From positions 1 to 26,177 of the forward strand of contig JBBSDV010000016.1 of NCBI GenBank assembly GCA_038240335.1: a DNA stretch of 26,177 nucleotides, in the 5' to 3' direction. The position numbers were made by a program, and so were the translations under genes. Below the pieces are notes generated by a model that saw only the letters and a program-made list of their open reading frames with translations, was not told where the DNA came from and searched no databases. Of the stretch, positions 1 through 7,733 are shown one piece after another; position 1 is the first letter of the stretch; each line of letters starts with the position of its first letter. The DNA is from JBBSDV01 sp038240335 (GTDB lineage: Bacteria; Chloroflexota; Dehalococcoidia; DSTF01; JACRBR01).

Positions 1-711
1 GGCGATCGCGAGCGAGCACGCACGCTCATCGACGAAGCGCTCGGTCACGCGCAGAAGCTCGGCATGAGGCCGCTGCTCGAGAAGCTGATGGCGCTGAAGT
101 TCGAGGAGCAGGGTCTCAGCTCGACCAGCATCTTCACGTCGATCGATATCGTCGCTGAGCGTGTGGAAGAGGAGCGGCCGGACATCGCCACGCACGCCGC
201 GCCCGACGGCACGGTGACGATCATGTTCAGCGACATCGAGGACTCGACGCTGCTCACCGAGCGGCTCGGCGACCAGGCTTGGCAGGACCTGCTGCGCGCG
301 CACAACGCGCTGATCCGCGAGCAGCTGCGCGCGTATGGCGGCTACGAAGTGAAAACGATGGGCGATGGCTTCATGGTGGCGTTCCAGTCGGCGAAGAAGG
401 GGCTCGATTGCGCCATTGCGATCCAGCGCGCGTTCGCCGACCACAACGCCGCCGACGGCGAGCATGTGAAGGTGCGCATCGGCCTCCACGCCGGCGAAGT
501 CATCAAGGATCAGGACGACTTCTACGGAAAGAACGTGATCATGGCCTCGCGCGTCGCCGGCAAGGCGACCGGCGGCGAGATCCTGGTGTCGTCGCTCCTG
601 CGCCAACTCGTCGAGAGCAGCGTTGGTGCTGCGATGTTCAGCGAGCCTCAAGACGTAGAACTGAAAGGGCTGAGTGGCACACATAGCATCTATGCTGTGA
701 GGGCCATCTAA
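1..711 (+). CDS. Class III adenylate/guanylate cyclase domain protein, 3' end (5' truncated by window)
   Basis: The frame is open from base 1, so only the C-terminal 236 residues are seen. The first ~55 residues are helical (AQKLGMRPLLEKL) and resemble the end of the TPR/ATPase regions that precede cyclase domains in large signalling proteins. The catalytic domain follows. It has the metal-binding FSDIEDST strand, the KTMGDGF loop with the purine-selecting Lys and second metal Asp, RIGLHAGEV, and a final NVIMASR..GGEILVSS helix. In many family members this helix reads VNxAAR; here the usual transition-state Asn is Ile, while the Arg is kept. The expected role is making a cyclic nucleotide from ATP or GTP, or sensing only if inactive. 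The family is clear; activity and partner domains are not visible. The gene is unlinked in function to its neighbours and ends before a tRNA relic. Confidence 0.85.
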   Translation, partial: GDRERARTLIDEALGHAQKLGMRPLLEKLMALKFEEQGLSSTSIFTSIDIVAERVEEERPDIATHAAPDGTVTIMFSDIEDSTLLTERLGDQAWQDLLRAHNALIREQLRAYGGYEVKTMGDGFMVAFQSAKKGLDCAIAIQRAFADHNAADGEHVKVRIGLHAGEVIKDQDDFYGKNVIMASRVAGKATGGEILVSSLLRQLVESSVGAAMFSEPQDVELKGLSGTHSIYAVRAI

Positions 712-1121
712 TCTCCAATCGATATTGCAACGAGTTCGGCCGGAACGCGGCCCGTAATTTCCCGGCACATGGTGGTATGGAACGTGACGCGCTGGTACGC
801 ACGTCTTGAAACTTAACTACACGCTGGGGACGAAACAGGACTGGTTGGGACGAGAAGCGAAGACGGTCAGAAACTCAAAACCGTTGGGCCGCAAGGCTCA
901 TGTTGGTTCGACTCCCACCTTGGGCACCACTCCAATAGCGCCCGTCTACCTCTGACTATTGCCAATGTGTCAACTCTCGGAGATAACGAGGATCGTTAGC
1001 ACGCGGAATCGCACCTGACCAGATTCCAGAGGCCGTCGCACGAGTTCCACAGTTCGCCGCTCCTGAAGATCAGACGGGTTGATTTGGAAATCGAGAAAGG
1101 AAGCCGTCTCACGAGCGCCGG
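712..1121. other. Intergenic region with tRNA relic
   Basis: This 410 bp gap lies between the cyclase gene (+) and the 3' end of the minus-strand hydrolase operon. Apart from the tRNA 3' half at 874-929, I see no gene-like frame, no clear terminator hairpin with a T run, and only a single GTGTCA half-site (967-972) of the operator motif found elsewhere. Confidence 0.6.
874..929 (+). tRNA. tRNA-Leu-like 3' half (relic, possible att site)
   Basis: The piece reads as anticodon loop CTCAAAA (874-880, anticodon CAA), stem 3' strand CCGTT, a type II variable arm TGGGCC-GCAA-GGCTCA (885-900), T arm GTTGG-TTCGACT-CCCAC (902-918, one mismatch), acceptor 3' strand CTTGGGC, discriminator A and encoded CCA (927-929). 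No GCCCAAG acceptor 5' strand and no convincing D arm occur upstream. GACGG at 862-866 can pair with CCGTT, but would leave a 14-nt loop instead of 7. It is therefore a 3' half or a disrupted tRNA, not a working gene. Such 3' halves are typical attachment-site duplications left by tyrosine integrases, but no integrase is in the window. Confidence 0.6.
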
Positions 1122-1829
1122 TCATGATTGTGTCGCTGCCCCCGTCGGCGCCTCAAGCACGGAGCGCGAGAGGCGATCGATGCTCGGCCGGAGCACCATC
1201 ACGTAGGACGCGGGATCGTCGCTCACCGCGTGACCCGGCCCCGGATCGCTTTCCAACCAGCGGAAGGATGCCCGCTTCCAGACGCGTTCGTCGCCAACGA
1301 TCACGCCCTCCACATCGAATATGCCCGCGTCTCCGGCTGCAACACTCGCGTCAGAACCTACGCGTAGTTCGACGAACGGATGTCGCTCGGTCGCGCCGGC
1401 GAACGGCAACACCGGCAAGCAGGACATCACGATCGTGAAGTCCATCCCAGCGTCCTTGTGGACATGCTGCTTCTTGAAGTCGTCTCGCTGCTGCATGTCG
1501 AAGAAGGCGCGCCTGCTCGGGTAGCGCACGATCCCGATGCGATCCCAGTTGGTGCCGTCGCCGACGTCCGTCCGTTCGACCTCCGCGGCGAAAGCGATCT
1601 GCGCGCCAATCGCGGCCAGCGGTCCGCGCGGCGTGTACTCATCGTCGGCTTCGCGGCCGCTCTTTGCGCTCGTGGCGCCGTCCCCGTAGTCGGCGACCTC
1701 GCGGTACTTCATGAGATTGAGCGCCCAGAAGGGGCCGTCGTCCGCGGGATCGAGCTGCATCCAGGCGCCGACCAGCGCTTTGTTGATCCTGCCGTAGCGG
1801 ATCGTGTCGCCGGTCTTTTCCGTAGCCAT
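1122..1829 (-). CDS. DUF1330-like alpha/beta-barrel protein
   Basis: A 235-residue protein starting at the ATG at 1829 (MATEKTGD), preceded by a GGAAGG ribosome site. A longer frame to 2195 is open, but it would run inside the dehalogenase gene and encodes only Arg/Ser-rich shadow sequence, so it is rejected. The PFWALNLMKYREVADYGDG segment, the 'SGREADDEYTPRGPLAAIGA' stretch and the WDRIGIVRYPSRRAFFDMQ..DFKKQHVHKDAGM block are typical of DUF1330-type dimeric ferredoxin-like barrels. These are small soluble proteins often encoded beside catabolic enzymes; their reaction is unknown. The C-terminal ~90 residues look like a second, weaker repeat of the fold. It is the last gene of the minus-strand operon, 28 bp after the dehalogenase stop. 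The family is fairly sure; the function is not. Confidence 0.75.
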   Translation of the reverse strand: MATEKTGDTIRYGRINKALVGAWMQLDPADDGPFWALNLMKYREVADYGDGATSAKSGREADDEYTPRGPLAAIGAQIAFAAEVERTDVGDGTNWDRIGIVRYPSRRAFFDMQQRDDFKKQHVHKDAGMDFTIVMSCLPVLPFAGATERHPFVELRVGSDASVAAGDAGIFDVEGVIVGDERVWKRASFRWLESDPGPGHAVSDDPASYVMVLRPSIDRLSRSVLEAPTGAATQS

Positions 1830-1857
1830 ATTGCTTCCTTCCGTCGCTCCCTTGCGA

Positions 1858-2766
1858 CTAACTCGTGCGCTTGATGAAATCGACGACGATCTCTGCCAGC
1901 TGCTCACCCTTGTCTTCCTGGAGGAAGTGGCCACCGCCCTCGATAGTAATGTGCGGCTGGCCCTTCGCCCCGGGGATGAGCGACTGAAGCGCGCGCTCAC
2001 CGCCCTTGGTAATGGGGTCCGAGTCGCTGAAGGCTGTGAGGAACGGCTTTTCCCAGCGCTGAAGGACTTCCCATGCCTTGCGGTTCGCTGGCGCGGCGGG
2101 GTCGTCCGGTGTCGTCGGGACGAGCGTCGGAAAGATGCGCGCGCCGGCTTTGTAGCTGTCGTCGGGAAAAGGCGCGTCGTACGCAGCGACAACATCGTCG
2201 GCCAGGGTCGTCACGGTCGAACTCTGAATCAATTGGCCGATGAAGAACTTTGGTGAGGTCTGCGAGAACTTCTGCCAGCGCATGAACGCGTCGTTGGCGG
2301 GCCGGTCGCCCGTCGGAAGTCCGCCGTTGCCGATGACGATGCGTGCGTACCGGTCTTCGTTCTCGGCCGCGAGCCGCAGGCCGAGGACGGCGCCCCAGTC
2401 CTGACCGAAGTAGGTGATGTCCTTGAGGTCCAGCTGCTTCAGGAACGACGTGAGCCAGTCCATGTGGCGCTGGAATGTGTAGTCCGACTGTTCCGACGGC
2501 TTGTCGCTGCGGCCGAAGCCGATGAGGTCCGGCGCGATGACGCGATAGCCCGCGGCGACGACGCCGGGGATCATTTTGCGATAAAGGTATGACCACGATG
2601 GCTCGCCATGCAGCAGCAGTACGATCTTGCCGTCGCGCGGCCCCTCGTCGATGTAGTGCATGCGGAGCGCCCCACCGTCGCCGTCCGGCACATCGACGTA
2701 GTGCGGGGAAAACGAGTAACCGGGAAGGTTCTCGAATCGTTCGTCAGGAGTGCGCAGTGCTTTCAT
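1858..2766 (-). CDS. Haloalkane dehalogenase (HLD-I-like alpha/beta hydrolase)
   Basis: This 302-residue enzyme has the full alpha/beta-hydrolase layout. The oxyanion strand is LLHGEPSWSYLYR (51-63), the nucleophile elbow GQDWGA gives Asp123 with the halide-binding Trp124, the cap carries Trp164 (FMRWQKF), the acid is Asp250 in FSDSDP, and the base is His280 in GGGHFLQED. Length and spacing match the DhmA/DhlA branch of haloalkane dehalogenases, which hydrolyse C-halogen bonds to alcohol plus halide in the cytoplasm. Close relatives may prefer other substrates, including epoxides, but the Asp-Trp pair after the elbow argues for dehalogenation. It starts at ATG 2766, 25 bp after the lipoprotein stop, as the third gene of a four-gene operon. 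It is intact, unlike the two genes before it. Confidence 0.88.
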   Translation of the reverse strand: MKALRTPDERFENLPGYSFSPHYVDVPDGDGGALRMHYIDEGPRDGKIVLLLHGEPSWSYLYRKMIPGVVAAGYRVIAPDLIGFGRSDKPSEQSDYTFQRHMDWLTSFLKQLDLKDITYFGQDWGAVLGLRLAAENEDRYARIVIGNGGLPTGDRPANDAFMRWQKFSQTSPKFFIGQLIQSSTVTTLADDVVAAYDAPFPDDSYKAGARIFPTLVPTTPDDPAAPANRKAWEVLQRWEKPFLTAFSDSDPITKGGERALQSLIPGAKGQPHITIEGGGHFLQEDKGEQLAEIVVDFIKRTS

Positions 2767-2791
2767 GAGAGAGTGACCTTTCGCTTGTGCG

Positions 2792-3636
2792 TCAGTTCGA
2801 TTGGACGAGGCTGTACGTGTTCATGAGTTCATCCTGGATCACCGTCGCCTCGACGCCGGCGTACGACACGCGCAACGTGCTGTCCAGCGTGCGCGCTCGG
2901 TACGTCCACCCCGGCGGCGGCTTCAGTCGGCTGCCAAGCGACGCCAGATCCCGCTCCATAAGCGTCGCATCGTTCTGCTGGCTGTACGCCTGCATCACAT
3001 ACACATTCCCGCCGGGAGCGAGTAGCTCGTACACCTCCGCGCCCTTCGAATACTCGAACACCGTCGCACGCGCGACCTGGTGTTCGGCGTACGGTGCGAG
3101 ATTCGGCGGGATGGGCCCGAGATCCACCGTAGCGGCCAGGAACATCTCGATCGATCCGAACTTCGTGATCTGCCGCTCGCCCGAAGGCTGCTTCTCGATC
3201 GCATCCATCAGCCAGTAACGCGGGCCGTTCAGCAGTGCGGCGATGACGCCACGTTCGGTCTTGATCGCCGCGGCATCGAGCGCCTTCCAGGCGTCCGCGG
3301 GGCAGTCGTTCAATCCATAACTGTTGTGTACCTGCGCGTTCAGGCGGGCATCCTTCACGGTCGCTAGCAACACCTCGCAGTAACGCTTGCCCCGCAGCCC
3401 CTCGACGCGAGGCCACCCTGCTCCCCGGTCAGTGTCCCAGATGGCTTCGGCGCCGCGGCCGTCGCGCTGAATCCGGCGCCAGACGTCGATTGCGCCGCAC
3501 TGCCCTTGGAGTCGGACGAGCCGCAACCCGCCGCAAGCGCAAGAGCAAGCGCTGCGAGTGCGAACATGGCATGCGCCCGTCCGGGGATCCGCCATCGAGC
3601 GCCCTGGGAGTCAAGATCCGTCGTCATCGCGTTCAT
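2792..3636 (-). CDS. Lipoprotein of an unnamed secreted family, interrupted by a frameshift
   Basis: The start at ATG 3636 gives a lipoprotein signal: an Arg-containing n-region, the hydrophobic run MFALAALALALAAG, and a lipobox Cys followed by GSSDSKGS and a Ser/Ala-rich linker. The conserved body, from GLRGKRYCEVLL to VIQDELMNTYS, lies in another frame that opens to 3595. The two frames join near 3390-3440, beside GGGG and GGG runs, so one base is lost or gained there. The body (NSYGLNDCPADAW..LDAAAI, GPRYWLMDAIEK, GGNVYVMQAYSQQND, PPGWTYRARTLDSTLRV) belongs to a family I know only as uncharacterised secreted proteins in actinobacteria and proteobacteria. It is predicted to be membrane-anchored outside the cell. 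It is the second gene of the operon, with 26 bp and 25 bp gaps on either side. Confidence 0.75.
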
Positions 3637-3662
3637 TCCATTCCTGTCCGACTTGGTCGGAG

Positions 3663-4558
3663 CTAGTGCTTCACAACAGGCACGCGTTCCGTATCGTGGG
3701 CGACCCGCACCGGGCCCGCGTAGATGTCGCTGAACCCGGCCATAAACGCGGTTACCTGCGCGGGGTCGTTCGGGATCGGCGGGATGACGTGGGTAAGGAT
3801 CACTTCGCCGACGCCGGCATCGCGCGCCAATGCGGCGATCTCGTGTGTGCCGATGTGGTACGAAGGGACGTCTCCGAGCAGACCCGCTTCGCGCGGCATG
3901 TTCATACGCTTGAGCACCGCGATTCGCTGCTCCATCATCGTGAGATTCATCGCCTCGCAGACCAGCATGTCAGCGCCGAGCGACGCGCCCGCCAGGGAGT
4001 CACACAGCGAGGTGTCGCCCGAGAGCACAACGACGCGCCCGTCATACTTGACGCGGTAGCCGAACGCGGGCACGACCGGGAAATGGTCGACCTCGAAGCT
4101 CTCGAATGCGAGTCCGTCGATACTGAGGAACACCCCGGTGATGCGGAAACGGATAACTCCGTCACGTCGACCTTGATGCCGTCCGGGTGCAGCTTGTCGC
4201 CGTGGTGTGCCAGCCGGAACCCTATATCGCGACGCAGCGCCATCAAGAAGCCATCGACCATCTCCTGCGTGCCGTCCGGACCGTACACCCGCAGCGGTAC
4301 CGTCGCGCCGAGCGTCCATCGCTGAAACAGGAAGTCGGGAACGTCCGTCATGTGGTCGGTGAGCATGTGCGTAAACAGCGCAGTGTCGATGAGATTGGGT
4401 CGCACGCCGGAGGGCACGAGTCTGCGCGCCGCGCCCCAGCCGCAATCGACGAGCAGTTGCGTATCTCCAGCGACAACGACTTGGCCAGCACCGCAGCGGT
4501 CGGGGCTGGCGAGCGGGCTGCCCGTTCCGAGGAATACGATCTCGAATCGTTCACTCAT
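3663..4558 (-). CDS. MBL-fold metallo-hydrolase (RNase Z/arylsulfatase-like), interrupted by a frameshift
   Basis: ATG 4558 follows a GGAGGGG ribosome site and opens with MSERFEIVFLGTGSP, the standard first strands of the fold. Residues 63-69 read THMLTDH where THxHxDH is expected, so the second zinc-binding His is Leu66. The frame then breaks at about 4150-4165: the N-terminal part runs to IKVDVTE, and the C-terminal part (IRFRITGVFLSIDG, FEVDHFPVVPAFGYRV, VVVLSGDTSLCDSLAG, LVCEAMN, SYHIGTHEIA, VILTHVIPP) continues in a second frame to the stop at 3663. The late motifs SGDT, HIGTHE and LTHVIPP fit the RNase Z/phosphodiesterase-type branch. Loss of one base accounts for the break. It is the first gene of the operon, facing the sulfatase across a shared palindrome. 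The substrate is unknown, and the lost His and broken frame make activity doubtful. Confidence 0.8.
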
Positions 4559-4640
4559 GATGGATGCACCCCTCCGCATCGTCACCTTGAACACCGCATA
4601 GTGGTTCAAGATTTCGACGGCAACGTAACATGATGGCACT

Positions 4641-4668
4641 GGCAGTGTCAATATCAGTTGACACTGCC
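4641..4668. promoter_or_regulatory. Perfect inverted repeat, likely TetR operator (site 1)
   Basis: The arms GGCAGTGTCAA (4641-4651) and TTGACACTGCC (4658-4668) are perfect inverse complements around a 6-bp centre. The core is GTGTCA-N8-TGACAC. It sits in the 165 bp between the divergent hydrolase operon and sulfatase gene. The core spacing recurs at 9219-9238. The symmetry and location suit a TetR-family dimer. The regulator is presumably the one encoded at 6982-7656, by inference. Confidence 0.75.
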
Positions 4669-4686
4669 TGCGCCAGTAGGTAGAGA
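4658..4686 (+). promoter_or_regulatory. Candidate sulfatase promoter overlapping the operator
   Basis: A consensus -35 TTGACA (4658-4663) lies in the right arm of the palindrome. A weak -10 TAGAGA (4681-4686) follows after 17 bp, leaving a leader of about 30 nt. The mirror TTGACA on the minus strand (4651-4646) could serve the divergent operon, but its -10 is poor. Confidence 0.4.
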
Positions 4687-4723
4687 TAGCCGGATCGAAC
4701 GACGTTAGGAAGGGGGCATCTAT

Positions 4724-6985
4724 ATGAGTAGCAGTGAACCTCGTTTCGGCGGACACATCGGCCGCACACTTACCGAATCCGAGCCGTGGTGGCCCGCGCC
4801 GGTCGCACCCCCTGGCGCCGCGCCCAACGTCGTGATGATCGTCCTGGATGACACGGGGTTCGCGCATCTGGGATCGTATGGCTCAACGATTCAAACGCCC
4901 AACATCGACCGGCTCGCCGCAGGCGGGCTACTATATACGGGTTTTCACACAACTGCTCTCTGCTCTCCTTCGCGCGCTTGCCTCCTGACCGGACGCAATC
5001 ATCACGCCGTCGGCATGCGCAGTGTGTCGAACTTCGACACGGGGTTCCCGAACATGCGTGGCGCGATCACGCCACACGCGGCGACGGTTGCGCAACTCCT
5101 CAGCGCGAACGGCTACGCGACGTACGCAGCGGGCAAGTGGCACCTGGCGCCGATGCGCGATTGCTCGGCGGCCGGGCCGCATGACAATTGGCCGCTGAAA
5201 AAGGGCTTTGATCGCTTCTACGGCTTTCTGCAAGGCGAAACGGACCAGTTCTACCCGGAACTGACTGCCGACAATCATCACGTCGACCCGCCGGCCGGAC
5301 CGGAAGACGGCTACCACGTCAGCGAAGACCTGGTCGACCACTCGATAGGCTGGATCCGCGACCTCACGTCCATTCGCCCCGACCGTCCGTTTTTCCTCTA
5401 CCTCGCGTTCGGCGCCATGCACGCGCCGCACCAAGCGCCGCGGTCGTTTCGCGAAAAGTACCGCGGCCATTTCGATGAAGGGTGGGACGTCGCCCGCGAA
5501 CGCTGGTTCGCGCGCCAGATCCAGATGGGTATCGTGCCGCCCGGCACCACGCTCGCGCCCCGCAATCCGGGCGTTCGTCCGTGGGATGACGTCTCCGAGA
5601 ACGAACGCACCTTCGCGGCGCGCCTGCAAGAAGCGTTCGCCGGGTTCCTCGATCATACGGACGCACAGATCGGCCGCCTGGTCGACTTCCTGGAGACGCA
5701 GGACCTGCTCGACAACACGCTGCTGGTCCTCGTGTCCGACAACGGCGCCAGCCAGGAGGGCGGCCCGCGCGGCGTCATGGACGAGTTCAGCTTCTTCAAT
5801 TTGCAGCAGGAGGACATCGACGACATCGTCGCGAACAGGCTCGACGACATCGGCGGACCGCATTCGCACAGCAACATCCCCTGGGGCTGGGCGCAAGCTG
5901 GCAACACGCCGCTCCGCTGGTACAAGCAGAACACGTACGGCGGCGGCGTGCGCGACCCGCTGATCGTCCACTGGCCAGCGCGAATCAAGGACAGCGGCGG
6001 CATTCGCCGGCAGTTCTGCCACGCTATCGACGTTCCGGCGACCATCCTCGACATCACCGGAGTCGTGGTGCCGGATCAGTTCATGGGCCACGAGCAGATC
6101 CCGCTACACGGGCGGAGCATCGCGGGCACGTGGGACGCACCGGACGGTCCCGCGCCGCGATCGCGGCAGTACTTCGAGATGGGCGGGCATCGCGGCATCG
6201 TCGAAGACGGATGGAAGGCAGTTACCTATCATAAGAAGGGCGAACCATTCGACGAGGACCAGTGGGCGCTCTACAACCTGGATGAAGACTTCTCGGAGTG
6301 TCACGACCTCGCGGCGCAACTTCCCGAGAAGCTTCGCCAGTTAGTTGATGCGTGGTGGGCGGAAGCAGGCATGAACGACGTGCTGCCGCTGGATGATCGT
6401 GGCATCGAACTGTTCGGTGGGGCACCGCGGCCGGGGACGCCTCACGCGCGCACCGAGTACATCTACACTCCGCCGATCTCCCACATCCCGGCGGATGCGG
6501 CGCCGCCGCTCGGCGGGCGGTCGTGGACGATCACCTGCGACATCGTAGCGCCGGAGGGTGATTGCGAAGGCGTGCTATATGCGCGCGGTAGCCACAACGT
6601 CGGCCAAAGCTTCTTCATCAAGGACGGCAAGCTGCAGTTCGACTATAACGCACTCGGGACGCACCATCGTGCGGTGGCGAAGATTGACCTCGCGCCCGGC
6701 GCGCACGAAGTGTCGGCGCGGTTCGAACGAGAGGCTCGCAGCGGCACACTTACAATCTCGGTAGATGGTGCCGATCTGGCGTCGATCGCGATCCCGAAGA
6801 TCATCCGTATGATGGGATCGACGGGCGTGGATGTCGGTTGCGACCGACTCTCAACCGTCGTCGATGACTACGAGGGCCCGTTCGCGTTCACCGGCAGACT
6901 GGTGCGAGTGACGTTCCGCATCCAAGGCCAGCGCGACCGCGGTGATGTCGCTGCGACGGCGCGGTCCGAGAGCGCGAAGGACTAG
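4724..6985 (+). CDS. Type I sulfatase (arylsulfatase-like, ~750 aa class)
   Basis: This 753-residue enzyme starts at ATG 4724 behind a GGAAGGGGG site. Metal Asps are D42-D43 in VLDDTGF, the formylglycine signature is CSPSR with Cys80 and Arg84, the active-site Lys/His pair is in AGKWHL (138-141), and the second metal pair is D339-N340 in VSDNGASQEGG. Type I sulfatases hydrolyse sulfate esters after Cys is turned into formylglycine; no maturase gene is in the window. The C-terminal part (about 590-753: WTITCDIVAPEG, GVLYARGSH, FFIKDGKLQFDYN) looks like a lectin-type beta-sandwich, usual for this large subclass (S1_4-like, by memory). No signal peptide is visible, so it is probably cytoplasmic. 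Its TAG overlaps the convergent tetR stop in one CTAG. The substrate is not predictable from sequence. Confidence 0.92.
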   Translation: MSSSEPRFGGHIGRTLTESEPWWPAPVAPPGAAPNVVMIVLDDTGFAHLGSYGSTIQTPNIDRLAAGGLLYTGFHTTALCSPSRACLLTGRNHHAVGMRSVSNFDTGFPNMRGAITPHAATVAQLLSANGYATYAAGKWHLAPMRDCSAAGPHDNWPLKKGFDRFYGFLQGETDQFYPELTADNHHVDPPAGPEDGYHVSEDLVDHSIGWIRDLTSIRPDRPFFLYLAFGAMHAPHQAPRSFREKYRGHFDEGWDVARERWFARQIQMGIVPPGTTLAPRNPGVRPWDDVSENERTFAARLQEAFAGFLDHTDAQIGRLVDFLETQDLLDNTLLVLVSDNGASQEGGPRGVMDEFSFFNLQQEDIDDIVANRLDDIGGPHSHSNIPWGWAQAGNTPLRWYKQNTYGGGVRDPLIVHWPARIKDSGGIRRQFCHAIDVPATILDITGVVVPDQFMGHEQIPLHGRSIAGTWDAPDGPAPRSRQYFEMGGHRGIVEDGWKAVTYHKKGEPFDEDQWALYNLDEDFSECHDLAAQLPEKLRQLVDAWWAEAGMNDVLPLDDRGIELFGGAPRPGTPHARTEYIYTPPISHIPADAAPPLGGRSWTITCDIVAPEGDCEGVLYARGSHNVGQSFFIKDGKLQFDYNALGTHHRAVAKIDLAPGAHEVSARFEREARSGTLTISVDGADLASIAIPKIIRMMGSTGVDVGCDRLSTVVDDYEGPFAFTGRLVRVTFRIQGQRDRGDVAATARSESAKD

Positions 6986-7656
6986 GACGCGCGAAGTAGC
7001 CTGGTGAGGCCAATACGCATGACGTCGCCGATCTGCTTCGGCGCGTGCGCGTGGCCCAGGCGGAGCAGCTCGTACGCTTCGAACGAACAGAGCACGTCGA
7101 TAGCAGCCAACATGGCGTTCCGGTCGCTTCGGCCCAGCGACTGAAGCTCGGCAGCGAAATGGCGCTCGACCTGCCGGCGAAACAAGCGCCGGCTTCGCGC
7201 CAACTCATCCGCCACGACGGGCTCGAACGGCGCGCGCAACCGCGACACCCGGGCGACCGGCAGGATCGCTTCGAACAGTCCGAGTCGCTGGGTGATGAGC
7301 CGTTCGATTCGGTTCGTTAGCGGCCCCTCCCCGACATCTGACAGTTCGGTGAGACGGCCGACGCGCGAAATCTGCCGCTCGATGGCGACACGGTCAAGGC
7401 TATCGAGGTCGTCGAAATAGCGAAACACGGAGCGTCGCGACATCCCGGAGCGCGCCGCGATCTCGTCGGCGCCCGGGCGCAAGTTACCCTCGGCGAACAG
7501 GTCGAGCAGCGCATCGACGACGGCATTGAGGTTCCGATCGCGCCACGCGCGGCGCCCATCGACCGGCGTAGGGGCGGCCGATCTCATCGTGTCGGGCGAG
7601 GACGCTCGTGCAGTCGAGCGACTCGTGGGTGATGTGGTAGCCATCGGACGCATCAT
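6982..7656 (-). CDS. TetR/AcrR-family transcriptional regulator
   Basis: This is a 224-residue protein if read from the first ATG. The helix-turn-helix is clear: RPGADEIAARSGMSRRSVFRYFDDLDSL, followed by a mostly helical ligand/dimer domain (RIERLITQRLGLFEAILPVARVSRL, AMLAAIDVLCSFEAYELLRLG). The start is uncertain. ATG 7656 has no clear ribosome site and lies only 19 bp from the site 3 half-palindrome. If the TTGACA in that element is the -35, transcription would begin near or after 7656, favouring ATG 7644 or 7590 (MRSAAPTPV). It is divergent from the propeller gene at 7734 and convergent with the sulfatase. By position it is the best candidate for the protein that binds the GTGTCA-N8-TGACAC elements, probably a ligand-released repressor that also controls itself. 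Confidence 0.88.
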   Translation of the reverse strand: MMRPMATTSPTSRSTARASSPDTMRSAAPTPVDGRRAWRDRNLNAVVDALLDLFAEGNLRPGADEIAARSGMSRRSVFRYFDDLDSLDRVAIERQISRVGRLTELSDVGEGPLTNRIERLITQRLGLFEAILPVARVSRLRAPFEPVVADELARSRRLFRRQVERHFAAELQSLGRSDRNAMLAAIDVLCSFEAYELLRLGHAHAPKQIGDVMRIGLTRLLRAS

Positions 7657-7674
7657 GTACTGTTGGCGCAGCGG

Positions 7675-7694
7675 GTGTCAACTTGCGCTTGTAC
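7675..7694. promoter_or_regulatory. Degenerate operator-like element between tetR and the propeller gene (site 3)
   Basis: GTGTCA (7675-7680), 8 bp, then TTGTAC where TGACAC is expected (3 of 6 match). The left half and spacer CGGGTGTCAACTT-R-CGCT are nearly identical to site 2, with one difference in 18 bp. It lies in the divergent tetR/propeller intergenic space, as expected for an autoregulatory TetR site with one weakened arm. Confidence 0.5.
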
Positions 7695-7733
7695 TCGCAG
7701 TCTCATCCAGCACCGGCACGTGGAGCATACGCC

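Noticed and set aside
967..972. GTGTCA half-site as a fourth operator
   Set aside because: The opposite half is absent at the 8-bp spacing and the flanking genes do not start here.
1834..2195. N-terminal extension of the DUF1330-like gene
   Set aside because: Would lie fully within the dehalogenase gene and is Arg/Ser-rich; ATG 1829 has a good ribosome site.
4931..6091. 386-codon minus-strand open frame inside the sulfatase gene
   Set aside because: Antisense shadow of a high-GC gene: composition rich in Arg/Val/Ala, no motifs, while the plus strand has all sulfatase signatures.
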